Assembly: GCA_964519995.1 (NCBI GenBank)
Contig: CAZFLY010000068.1
Coordinates: forward strand, 1-12,883
Direction: 5' to 3'
Length of the DNA stretch: 12,883 nt
DNA from: CAZFLY01 sp964519995
Lineage (GTDB): Bacteria > Planctomycetota > Phycisphaerae > Sedimentisphaerales > Anaerobacaceae
The notes beneath the pieces are model-generated. The model made no database searches. It had not been told where the DNA came from and saw only the letters and a list, made by a program, of their open reading frames with translations. The translations under genes and the position numbers were made by a program. Below, piece after piece: positions 6,242 to 12,883 of this stretch (position 1 is its first letter; each line of letters opens with the position of its first letter).

Positions 6242-6961
6242 CTAACTGAGAACAATCTTACGAGCAATCACATAGAGATTTGTCTGCAAGCGAAGTGGCA
6301 AATGTCGAAAATCAACGCATTTGATAATATTAGCGACATACCCAAGTTTTTTTCTTAACTTATTAAGCATAAACTCGTTGACGGGATTCATTTTGACGAA
6401 TTTGATGTCGAATCCGTGCCGCGTCAATCGGCGCTTCAATTGCGCGGGCGTATGCAGAGACGGATGCGCCCGTCGCCACTTCAGAGATTTATGCGCCAGC
6501 GTCTCAAAAATAACATTGCTGTATTTGTTTGGCGTCTGAAACAGATAAAAACCATCTGACTTAAGAGTGCGATATACTTCAACTATATGCCTATCCACTT
6601 GGGCTATATGTTCGAATAAATCGAAGCTCAACACAATGTCGAACGATTCATCTTCATATGGCAAAGCCTCCGCCGCCTGGACCTCTAAGCGAACGTCATC
6701 ATATTTATTAAGACCATAAGCGATCGCCTCCTGCGATATATCAATGCCCATAGCATCATATCCTTGGCCAGCAAGTTCATGCACGATTGTACCTATGCCA
6801 CAGCCGATTTCTAAAATCTTACAACCGGGTCTAAGCAGTCCCGTCTGAGCGATAAACTCCATGTCGGCCTGGAGATTCCCCCGCTGTTCTTTGCCAGCCT
6901 CGAGCTCCTTGCGCCAACCGTGATCATAGAGTTCCTGCTGCTTTTTGAGGTCCTCATTCAT
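6242..6961 (-). CDS. Class I SAM-dependent methyltransferase
   Basis: A 239-residue methyltransferase of the Methyltransf_11/23 or UbiG-like type. Motif I is KILEIGCGIGTI at 48-59, the strand-2 acid is in MGIDIS at 71-76, EALPYEDESFDIV lies at 98-110 and FDLFEHI at 113-119. A segment HPSLHTPAQLKRRLTRHGFDI (166-186) is typical of methyltransferases in polysaccharide clusters. I chose ATG at 6961. An in-frame TTG at 6973 overlaps the preceding stop (TTGA) and would add four residues; either could be used. The gene is tightly coupled to the GT39-like gene upstream. It is a different subfamily from the methyltransferase at 3346. Its target, perhaps a sugar hydroxyl or terminal residue, is inference. 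Confidence 0.88.
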   Translation of the reverse strand: MNEDLKKQQELYDHGWRKELEAGKEQRGNLQADMEFIAQTGLLRPGCKILEIGCGIGTIVHELAGQGYDAMGIDISQEAIAYGLNKYDDVRLEVQAAEALPYEDESFDIVLSFDLFEHIAQVDRHIVEVYRTLKSDGFYLFQTPNKYSNVIFETLAHKSLKWRRAHPSLHTPAQLKRRLTRHGFDIKFVKMNPVNEFMLNKLRKKLGYVANIIKCVDFRHLPLRLQTNLYVIARKIVLS

Positions 6962-6969
6962 CAGTCCAG

Positions 6970-9027
6970 TCAATCTGACTTTTTCTTGCCCGCATCTTTT
7001 CTTCTGAATACCACATGTGGTTCAAATACCGTATCAACGAGCTGGCCGTCCTTCGCGATTATATATTGCCTGGGTTCGGCAAGCTCATAGTTCTCCATAA
7101 CGTACTTCCTGAACGGTTCCATCGCTTTGTATCTTTGTGCCTCATTGTCACCATAGCGTTCTCGTAGAAAGCCCATCCACGTCCTATCGTATGCCGCTAT
7201 AGAATTCGGGTCTTTAGGCAAAAAGCCCTCTTTTTCGACGCCCATATACTTTCGCAAAACCGGCCATAATTCATAGGGAGGTCTATCCCACGGAAAATGA
7301 CGTTTACGCGAATCCACTATGAACTTTGGAGGGATCTTCTTAAATGCGGTCAATATCTCATCGATTCTATCAGAAAGAGTCTGTGGTGACAGGGTGTGCA
7401 TTGTTCCTTCAAATGCCTTCGGAGCCGAACTCAATCTCTGGGCGGCGACATAAATTCCAGGCCACCAGCCCCAGACGTAGATTTTGTCATTGGGCGTAGA
7501 ATGCTCATGGATATATCGGCCCACGCGTTCCCAAGAGTAAGTTGAGTTATCCTTTCGGCGCTGATTGATTTCGCTCAGCCTTTGTACATAACCTCTTTGC
7601 CTGCTGCCATAGGACGTACCGCTATGTGGTGCCTTAGTTATTCCGAAGAATATATGCCAGGACATAAGCATCATTAACCATAGTCCTAAAAATCCTATTA
7701 CCAGCCATTTAGTCTTTGGAGCGTCACTCTGAAATCTGTTTTGATAGATGCCTATAAGATATCCGCCAAGCATTGCAGCTGAGGCGTTCAATGGCAAGTA
7801 GTATTGCTCGTACGAGCGCGGGCTTACCCAGACAAGTGCCATATCAAAAAACCACCAGATACCAAAAAGCAAAACAAGCCGATCCTGTATCGATGTAATG
7901 CCTCTGTCGAGTTTGGGCCTGTGTCGATAGAACATTTTGACGATTCTGGCAATGATTGAAGCTATGGCTAAAGAAATGGGCAATAACAACAGCCAGTAGT
8001 AGCGCAGTACTCTAAGTGCCGGTTGTTTCCTTTGCTCAGCACTTAGTATCTTCCAACTGCCTGTAACATAGTCGGGCAGGATTTTCGAAATTAGCCCCTT
8101 TTTTTCTGATTTTTCCTCTGTGCCGGGTTTATTCTGAACGGCGTTACTATCTATCGGCTGATTTATCGGCTCGGTGGGGGTTTCGGCAAAGGACCCTTCA
8201 AGAACAGTTGTAAAAGGCTTTGATGCAAATGAGTATGGCCAATAGGAAATCGGCGCTCGTTCAACAATTAGCCACAAATACACAGGAGCTAAACTAACCA
8301 CGGCCCCTGCTATCAGCAGCAGTATGTCTATACCTGTTTGTCTGTAGTTTTTGTGACGAAGAAGGGGCTGAGCAAGAACAAAGACACCTATTGCCATAAT
8401 TGCCGAGACACCGGTCTGCTTAAAAAGCGGCCCCCAACTCACGAAGGCCCCGGCCAGTAGCACATGGTACCATCTGCCTCCAAGCTGATACAAAATAAAG
8501 CAGCTTATCCCAATTACCATACATGCAATCATGTACTGTTCTTTGACATTGCCGAATTTTGCAAGCAAGGGCGCAGAAAGATATACCGAGGCAACAATAA
8601 CGCCAACGGCTGCGGCAGCAGTGCCAAATAGCCTTCGCATCGCTACAAACATAACTATCAGAGCTACAGCCTGGAGGATTGTCTGCATCAACTTGGGGCC
8701 TGTTTCATTAAAGCCAAATAACCAGACACCTAACATATTAACTAACAACGTCCCGGCCTGTGCGCTGGGCTTTTCATCGATACCAATTCTGGCTCCATCG
8801 AGGATGTGTTTGGCTGAGTAGATATACGCTCCGCTGTCAAAAGCGCCAGGAGAATTGAATTCTATGTACTTTCCCAAAGAGAAAGGAATCGCTGCCAGAA
8901 TCGCTATCACGGTAAAGATGACAAGGCTTCGCTTTTTGTGCGGGATAACAGGCGAGATAGCTTTCTTTGGTATCGCTGGCTTTGGCTGTGGCCTTGGGTG
9001 TGCGCGCTTCCGAGGGTGCTTTGTCAT
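6970..9027 (-). CDS. GT39/PMT-like membrane glycosyltransferase
   Basis: A 685-residue GT-C type enzyme, expected to take a sugar from a polyprenyl-phosphate carrier on the outer face of the membrane. A Lys/Pro/Arg-rich cytoplasmic tail (1-33) precedes the first helix (about 34-52). The first outer loop has FNSPGAFDSGAYIYSAK with Asp64 in the position of the family's catalytic acid. Further helices lie near 115-130, 136-155, 168-182, 186-200, 206-222, 232-255, 344-366, 385-402, 413-428 and 441-462. Residues 280-312 form a hydrophilic loop rich in Pro, Glu and Lys. The last 220 residues form a soluble domain (YVWGWWPGIYVAAQRL at 517-532). The ATG overlaps the stop of the GT2 gene (ATGA), with GGAGG six bases upstream, so translation is probably coupled. 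I am sure of the fold class, less sure of GT39 rather than another GT-C family. Confidence 0.82.
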   Translation of the reverse strand: MTKHPRKRAHPRPQPKPAIPKKAISPVIPHKKRSLVIFTVIAILAAIPFSLGKYIEFNSPGAFDSGAYIYSAKHILDGARIGIDEKPSAQAGTLLVNMLGVWLFGFNETGPKLMQTILQAVALIVMFVAMRRLFGTAAAAVGVIVASVYLSAPLLAKFGNVKEQYMIACMVIGISCFILYQLGGRWYHVLLAGAFVSWGPLFKQTGVSAIMAIGVFVLAQPLLRHKNYRQTGIDILLLIAGAVVSLAPVYLWLIVERAPISYWPYSFASKPFTTVLEGSFAETPTEPINQPIDSNAVQNKPGTEEKSEKKGLISKILPDYVTGSWKILSAEQRKQPALRVLRYYWLLLLPISLAIASIIARIVKMFYRHRPKLDRGITSIQDRLVLLFGIWWFFDMALVWVSPRSYEQYYLPLNASAAMLGGYLIGIYQNRFQSDAPKTKWLVIGFLGLWLMMLMSWHIFFGITKAPHSGTSYGSRQRGYVQRLSEINQRRKDNSTYSWERVGRYIHEHSTPNDKIYVWGWWPGIYVAAQRLSSAPKAFEGTMHTLSPQTLSDRIDEILTAFKKIPPKFIVDSRKRHFPWDRPPYELWPVLRKYMGVEKEGFLPKDPNSIAAYDRTWMGFLRERYGDNEAQRYKAMEPFRKYVMENYELAEPRQYIIAKDGQLVDTVFEPHVVFRRKDAGKKKSD

Positions 9028-10016
9028 TTGCGCCCTCCATCGTCACGATGTGACTCGAGAATCTCTTTAATCACATATGTCGGGCGATTTTGTGATTCGT
9101 GATAGGTTCTTACCAGAAGTTCAGCCAAAAGACCCATTAGGACAAATTGGATGGTTGCCATAATAAGAATAGCGGTCAAAATCAAAAGTGGATTTCTGTT
9201 CATAGAAAAATTGTGCGCAAGCTTCTGATAGAGCACAAACAAACCGCAGAACACCGCACCGAGTGCACTCAGCGCGCCAAGGCCGCCGAAGATATAGATT
9301 GGCTTTGTCGAAAATGATCCCAGGAATTTAACGGTGATAAGATCAAGAACCACTTTAAGTGTACGGCCCAGGCCGTACTTTGTCACACCGGTGGATCTGG
9401 GTCGGTGGTTTACAACCATCTCAGTGATTCTTGCGCCATTCCAGCTCGCCAGAGCTGGAATAAAACGGTGCATCTCACCGTATAATTTTGTCTCAACAAC
9501 AACCTCTCTTCGATAAGCCTTGAGAGTACAGCCAAAATCGTGCAGCTTCACACCGGTAATTCGGGCGATGAGCCAATTTGCAATTCTGGATGGAATCAAC
9601 CTCGTAATGGCATTGTCATGTCGCTTCTTGCGCCACCCACTTACAACATCATAGCCTTCGTCGAGCTGGGTAATCATCTCCGGTATGTCCGTGGGGTCGT
9701 TTTGCAGATCGGCATCAATTGCAATTATTATTTTGCCGCGTGCGTGAGCAAAGCCGGCACTCAGTGCCGCCGTCTGGCCGAAGTTCCTGCGAAAGCGAAT
9801 TACGCACACTCTAACATCGGCTTGATGCAGCCGACTCAAAATGTTGAAGCTATTATCCGCACTGCCATCATCGACAAATACTATTTCGTAATTGTACTTA
9901 TCAGCCAAGGCCTGGGTGATTTGTTCGTGAAGCGCAGTCAGATTATCCTGCTCATTAAATAGAGGTACTACAACAGAGACTTCAGGGAGATTCGCCTCGG
10001 TTTTTTGCTTGGCCAT
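9024..10016 (-). CDS. Polyprenyl-phosphate GT2 (DPM1/GtrB-like)
   Basis: A 330-residue inverting GT2 that transfers a sugar from an NDP-sugar to polyprenyl phosphate. The GT-A domain has VSVVVPLFNEQDNL at 13-26, FVDDGSADNS at 47-56, RFRRNFGQTAALSAGF at 74-89 and the metal-binding AIDADLQNDP at 99-108, the canonical DPM1/GtrB/ArnC pattern. DFGCTLKAYRR (160-170) and HRPRSTGVTKYGLGRT (204-219) are also typical. Two C-terminal helices (about 239-264 and 277-301) anchor it. The ribosome binding site AGGG lies about seven bases before the ATG. It is the first gene of the cluster, with a promoter candidate at 10049-10077, and overlaps the GT39-like gene by 4 bp. That pairing is the classic donor-synthase plus user arrangement. 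The sugar could be glucose, mannose, aminoarabinose or another. Confidence 0.93.
   Translation of the reverse strand: MAKQKTEANLPEVSVVVPLFNEQDNLTALHEQITQALADKYNYEIVFVDDGSADNSFNILSRLHQADVRVCVIRFRRNFGQTAALSAGFAHARGKIIIAIDADLQNDPTDIPEMITQLDEGYDVVSGWRKKRHDNAITRLIPSRIANWLIARITGVKLHDFGCTLKAYRREVVVETKLYGEMHRFIPALASWNGARITEMVVNHRPRSTGVTKYGLGRTLKVVLDLITVKFLGSFSTKPIYIFGGLGALSALGAVFCGLFVLYQKLAHNFSMNRNPLLILTAILIMATIQFVLMGLLAELLVRTYHESQNRPTYVIKEILESHRDDGGRK
9361..9460 (-). repeat. Two perfect hairpins inside the GT2 gene
   Basis: GTACGGCC-CA-GGCCGTAC occupies 9361-9378 and TTCCAGCTC-GCCA-GAGCTGGAA occupies 9439-9460. Both lie inside the coding sequence (KYGLGRT and PALASWNG regions), about 60 bp apart. 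They are real inverted repeats; a function is not evident. Confidence 0.6.
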
Positions 10017-10048
10017 AATTGCCCTATAAAAACTACATCTGTGCTACT

Positions 10049-10077
10049 ATAGTACCGGCTGGGATACAATTTTACAA
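10049..10077 (-). promoter_or_regulatory. Candidate promoter of the glycan operon
   Basis: On the minus strand TTGTAA (10077-10072) and TACTAT (10054-10049) are 17 bp apart, each four of six to consensus. An overlapping TATAGT (10051-10046) is a better -10 box but has no -35 at normal spacing. It would give a leader of about 25-30 nt before the ATG at 10016. Confidence 0.4.
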
Positions 10078-10194
10078 CAAGGCCAGCCCAATTAGAATAT
10101 CGGCTGCAAAATGACATCCGAACAGCTAAAATGCCTGCCAGAAAGCCAAAAAGTCGCTGTAGAAAAACTACGAAACTGCTGAGTGAGTTTTGTT

Positions 10195-10223
10195 TTGACG
10201 TTGCTTTGTTTTTGAGCTATTGT
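10195..10223 (+). promoter_or_regulatory. Candidate promoter upstream of cobO
   Basis: TTGACG (10195-10200) and TATTGT (10218-10223) are separated by 17 bp, with five and four of six matches. If used, cobO would have a leader of about 260 nt. Confidence 0.45.
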
Positions 10224-10257
10224 CACGGAGCATAAAATATAAATTGCACTGTGAAAA

Positions 10258-10365
10258 CCACAAGCAAGAACGAAAAGAGAAATTATACAGCCGACATCGA
10301 CGCCAGATAGATTGGAAGGGATTATCAAATGTTCTATAATACCATCTATCTTATTGCCCTTGTGG
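10258..10365 (+). promoter_or_regulatory. Possible structured leader upstream of cobO
   Basis: Between the promoter candidate and cobO, AGATAGAT (10305-10312) pairs with ATCTATCT (10344-10351). Inside it GG and ATTAT (10318-10325) pair with ATAAT and CC (10336-10343) around one G-A mismatch, leaving a 5-nt bulge and a 10-nt loop. An outer helix CCACAAG (10258-10264) with CTTGTGG (10359-10365) could enclose it. I looked for the cobalamin riboswitch B12 box and did not find it. A 24-codon frame (ATG 10329, stop 10401-10403) also lies here. Apart from this structure and the two promoters, 10017-10490 shows nothing I recognise. Confidence 0.35.
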
Positions 10366-10490
10366 CAACTGAGCCTTTGGCCTTCATTGTCATAAAAAGC
10401 TAACTTGGCCAGGCAAAACCGAATCGAGAACAAGAGTATTTCTGATCAAATCCATTCGGGCGATAGCGGAATTTTCGGTAAGATAAAATC

Positions 10491-11033
10491 ATGCTGGAAA
10501 AAGGGCTTGTCCAAATCTATACGGGTAATGGCAAAGGTAAAACCACCGCTGCCTTCGGCCTTGCCTTGCGGGCAGCAGGTCAGGGCAACAAGGTTCTAAT
10601 ATATCAATTTCTTAAGCCGCCATCGCTCGATATTGGCGAACGCTTCGCTCTGCAATTGGGAGCAGTCAGAATCAGGGTCGAAACACTTGATGAGCCATGG
10701 AATATGGCCAAATCATTCGAGGATGAAAAAGCTATTGCCAGAATGAAAACCGCCATTAACGAAGTGCTTGAAAGGCTTGCCCAAACTGCAGAAAAAAGGT
10801 TTTATGATGTGCTGATACTTGACGAGATTGTGTATTGTCTTTCGAAAGGCCTGGCCAAACTGGAGGACATTAAGAACCTTATTAACAGAAAAGACCCGGC
10901 TGTAGAAATTGTACTAACAGGGCGCGGCGCAACACAAGAGCTTATTGTCATGGCGGACCTGGTAACTGAAATGAAAAATATCAAACACCCATTTGACAAG
11001 GGAATAGAAGCAAGACAAGGCATAGAGTTTTAA
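10491..11033 (+). CDS. cobO: Cob(I)alamin adenosyltransferase, CobA/CobO type
   Basis: A 180-residue P-loop ATP:corrinoid adenosyltransferase. It attaches the 5'-deoxyadenosyl group of ATP to the cobalt of a reduced corrinoid in the cytoplasm, yielding coenzyme B12 or its precursor. The N terminus reads MLEKGLVQIYTGNGKGKTTAAFGLALRAAG in pieces: Walker A is GNGKGKTT at 12-19, the Walker B region VLILDEI at 107-113, LTGRG at 142-146 and the C-terminal HPFDKGIEARQGIEF, the family signature. Length is normal. The ribosome binding site is weak (GGTAAGAT about eight bases before the ATG). It is transcribed away from the glycan operon. No other cobalamin gene is nearby, so it may serve salvage or B12-dependent enzymes elsewhere. 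No terminator hairpin is visible after the stop. Confidence 0.95.
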   Translation: MLEKGLVQIYTGNGKGKTTAAFGLALRAAGQGNKVLIYQFLKPPSLDIGERFALQLGAVRIRVETLDEPWNMAKSFEDEKAIARMKTAINEVLERLAQTAEKRFYDVLILDEIVYCLSKGLAKLEDIKNLINRKDPAVEIVLTGRGATQELIVMADLVTEMKNIKHPFDKGIEARQGIEF

Positions 11034-11044
11034 CAACATTTTTC

Positions 11045-11073
11045 TTGACTTATAAGCATTGTCGAGAGAAAAT
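11045..11073 (+). promoter_or_regulatory. Candidate promoter of the 11132 gene
   Basis: TTGACT (11045-11050) and GAAAAT (11068-11073) are separated by 17 bp. The -35 is good and the -10 is only four of six. It lies 12 bp after the cobO stop, so the following gene may be independent of cobO. Confidence 0.4.
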
Positions 11074-11131
11074 TACAGTACGATACGGGCTCAAAAATCA
11101 TATCTCAAATAATTGTTAGGAGGGCTTAATT

Positions 11132-12883
11132 ATGTCAATGAAACCATACCCGCGAAAGATAATAAGCATCGGCGTTTTATGTTTGGTATTGATTTTCAAG
11201 CTAATAGTGCCTATTAACAGCAGCGAAGCTGCCACACCACAGAAGGAACCAAGCAAGCAAATTACACAGCTGGATGATATTCAAACGAATCGCAATTGCG
11301 TTCTGTGCGGTTTCGTCAGCGACACCAAAACAGGCAAGCCCGTTACTGATGCAATCGTTAATGTAAAGCACAGGTACGAAGCAAGAACTGATGCAAACGG
11401 ATTTTATTGTCTCGACAGAATCCCCAAGGATGACAATTACAGAATCTCGATTGATTCAAACGACTACGTGGGAATATACGACCATCAAGAAATGCCTGTT
11501 GTAAGTCTCAGCAAAGATAAACAAGTTGTCAAAGATTTCAAACTCGACAAGGCCTGCAAAATAAAAATGACGGTTGTCAATGAGGCAAATGAGCCTGTTG
11601 AGGGGGTAAAACTGACGATAACTTCGCTTGTCGACGAAATGAGATACAGGGAAATTGGCCGGCCGGGATATACGGATAAGGATGGGGTCTGTCTATTGGG
11701 GGGCATACCGCCGAGTGAGATAGCTTACCAGATTACAGCCATAAGCAAAACAACCATTTGGGAGCAGCGCATGGATAGAATACGACGAGCCGTTCAGACA
11801 AAATGTGATGCCCCGGGCTATCTCAGGGTAAAACTGAACGACACCGAGGTTATCGAATCCGGCCAGATAACCCTCCAAAAGGGATTCGATGTCAAAGGTC
11901 GTGCTATATATAAAGACGGAGTTCCAGCATCGGACCTGACTGTCTGTCCTTATCCCAATTGGTGGAGGATTGGTAGCAGCCCGGAAAAAGTTCCAATCGA
12001 TGCCAATGGCGGCTATTTTACTCTCCATAACATAGTCCCTGGTATATATCGACTTGCAGTGGTCATGCCAAAGAAGCATGGCTCAACCCATACCACACTT
12101 TTAACTACCAGATTGCCTCTACCAGATAATAAACCACTTGAGCTGACAGTCCCGCAGAGATCACCGCAGTCACTGGCATCTATCGAGGGGAAACTTATTT
12201 TCAAAGGCAAGATTCCCAATCACATCAATATTTCTGTTGTTTCAGCAGATGGCAAATACCGCTCTCATACCAGTTGGAGCAAATACCAAGACCCCTATGA
12301 TGTGAATTTCGTGATAGACCGTCTTGAGCCGGGAAAATACAAGCTAATATTCCAGGGGCAGAATTTGGAAAGAAAAGTTATCGAAGACATCGAGGCGCCA
12401 AACAAGGGCCTTGAGGTCGAGCTTGTTACTTTCGAGAAGCCGATTATAAAAGGTACCGTTATAAATTCTCAAACCAGCCGGCCAATACAACATTTCAGGG
12501 CACGCGCAAGAAAAATCACAACTCTGCGTGGCGCAAATTATGTACAATCCAACCAATGGCTTGAATTCGATGATACAGAGGGAAAATTCAACATAGAGGC
12601 CGTCGGCCCCGGCATATACAAAGTCCAGGTAGACGCCGAAGGTTTCGCATGGACCTTGAGTGAAGATGTCAATTCCGTTAGCAACAGTCCTGTTGTGATT
12701 AAACTACTAACCGGAGGTTCTATAAAAGGTACGGTCGTCAACAAGGAAGGTCTACCCCTAAATGGAGCCAAAGTTATACCGCTATCGAAGGCGGCTGCGG
12801 GATCAGGGACTTGCACCAGAGATCCATTTGTTTCAGAAAATGGTGCAGTCGAAACAGTCGATGGAGTATTTGAACTGAAGAAC
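11132..12883 (+). CDS. Secreted carboxypeptidase-regulatory-like repeat protein (partial)
   Basis: The first 584 codons of a protein that runs past the right end. A perfect AGGAGGG (11118-11124) lies seven bases before the ATG. Residues 1-10 are basic and residues 11-27 hydrophobic (SIGVLCLVLIF...), then NSSEAA, so it is a signal peptide or N-terminal anchor. The rest is a chain of beta-sandwich domains of the CarboxypepD_reg / Cna-B-like type, beginning near residues 58, 143, 252, 350, 438 and 529. Each follows the pattern G-x-V...G-x-P...A-x-V...G-x-F...L-x-P-G-x-Y; examples are CGFVSDTKTGKPVTDAIV, VGPGIYKVQV and IKGTVVNKEGLPLNGAKV. Cys59, Cys93, Cys142 and others occur without a clear pairing. 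No catalytic domain appears in the part seen. Such proteins are common in planctomycetes, often as surface or adhesion modules; the exact role is unknown. Confidence 0.85.
   Translation, partial: MSMKPYPRKIISIGVLCLVLIFKLIVPINSSEAATPQKEPSKQITQLDDIQTNRNCVLCGFVSDTKTGKPVTDAIVNVKHRYEARTDANGFYCLDRIPKDDNYRISIDSNDYVGIYDHQEMPVVSLSKDKQVVKDFKLDKACKIKMTVVNEANEPVEGVKLTITSLVDEMRYREIGRPGYTDKDGVCLLGGIPPSEIAYQITAISKTTIWEQRMDRIRRAVQTKCDAPGYLRVKLNDTEVIESGQITLQKGFDVKGRAIYKDGVPASDLTVCPYPNWWRIGSSPEKVPIDANGGYFTLHNIVPGIYRLAVVMPKKHGSTHTTLLTTRLPLPDNKPLELTVPQRSPQSLASIEGKLIFKGKIPNHINISVVSADGKYRSHTSWSKYQDPYDVNFVIDRLEPGKYKLIFQGQNLERKVIEDIEAPNKGLEVELVTFEKPIIKGTVINSQTSRPIQHFRARARKITTLRGANYVQSNQWLEFDDTEGKFNIEAVGPGIYKVQVDAEGFAWTLSEDVNSVSNSPVVIKLLTGGSIKGTVVNKEGLPLNGAKVIPLSKAAAGSGTCTRDPFVSENGAVETVDGVFELKN

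Noticed and set aside
10092..10433. Minus-strand 113-codon frame in the gap between the glycan operon and cobO
   Set aside because: It can only start at TTG, lacks a ribosome binding site, overlaps the cobO leader and promoter candidate and has random-like composition. It is the only sizeable frame in this gap, so conservation in relatives would change my mind.
10224..10490. Cobalamin riboswitch upstream of cobO
   Set aside because: I looked for the B12 box (GCCACTG with AG-CAGGA-type context) and did not find it.

Overview
The window looks like chromosomal DNA from an uncultured bacterium, most likely a planctomycete of the Phycisphaerae/Sedimentisphaerales type. That placement is an inference. 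It rests on a decayed intergenic repeat whose reading frame (MQNKANF...MNVN...KDY) I remember from such genomes, on degenerate TTCGACAAGCTCA-type and heptameric repeats, and on a long secreted protein made of carboxypeptidase-regulatory-like domains. No marker gene settles the phylum.

Layout. Positions 1-630 hold no recognisable protein gene. They contain a 30-bp perfect palindrome, a Rho-independent terminator, a promoter-like sequence, a 21-bp heptamer repeat and the decayed repeat element. From 631 to 10016 everything lies on the minus strand. In transcription order there is a seven-gene cell-surface glycan cluster (10016 down to 2328), tRNA-Arg(CCT) with its own promoter, rpmA (ribosomal protein L27) with its own promoter and terminator, then obg (ribosome-assembly GTPase). 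A 42-bp array of degenerate heptamers fills the gap between the rpmA terminator and the obg start codon. From 10195 to the right end the strand switches to plus: a promoter with a long, possibly structured leader, cobO (corrinoid adenosyltransferase), then a 584-codon fragment of a secreted multi-domain beta-sandwich protein that runs off the window.

How the genes fit together. The glycan cluster is tightly packed, with two 4-base or near overlaps and gaps of 35 bp or less, so it is probably one operon. A DPM1/GtrB-like GT2 enzyme with two C-terminal membrane helices would charge a polyprenyl phosphate with a sugar. A 685-residue GT39-like integral membrane enzyme is positioned to use that lipid-linked sugar. 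A GT4 and a second GT2 enzyme would extend a glycan in the cytoplasm, and two different class I SAM methyltransferases could modify it. A membrane protein of the LPG-synthase-TM/AglD-like family closes the operon and could move a lipid carrier across the membrane. The actual glycan and acceptor cannot be read from sequence. rpmA and obg form the conserved ribosome module, but rplU (L21), usually next to rpmA, is absent. cobO stands alone with no other cobalamin gene in view.
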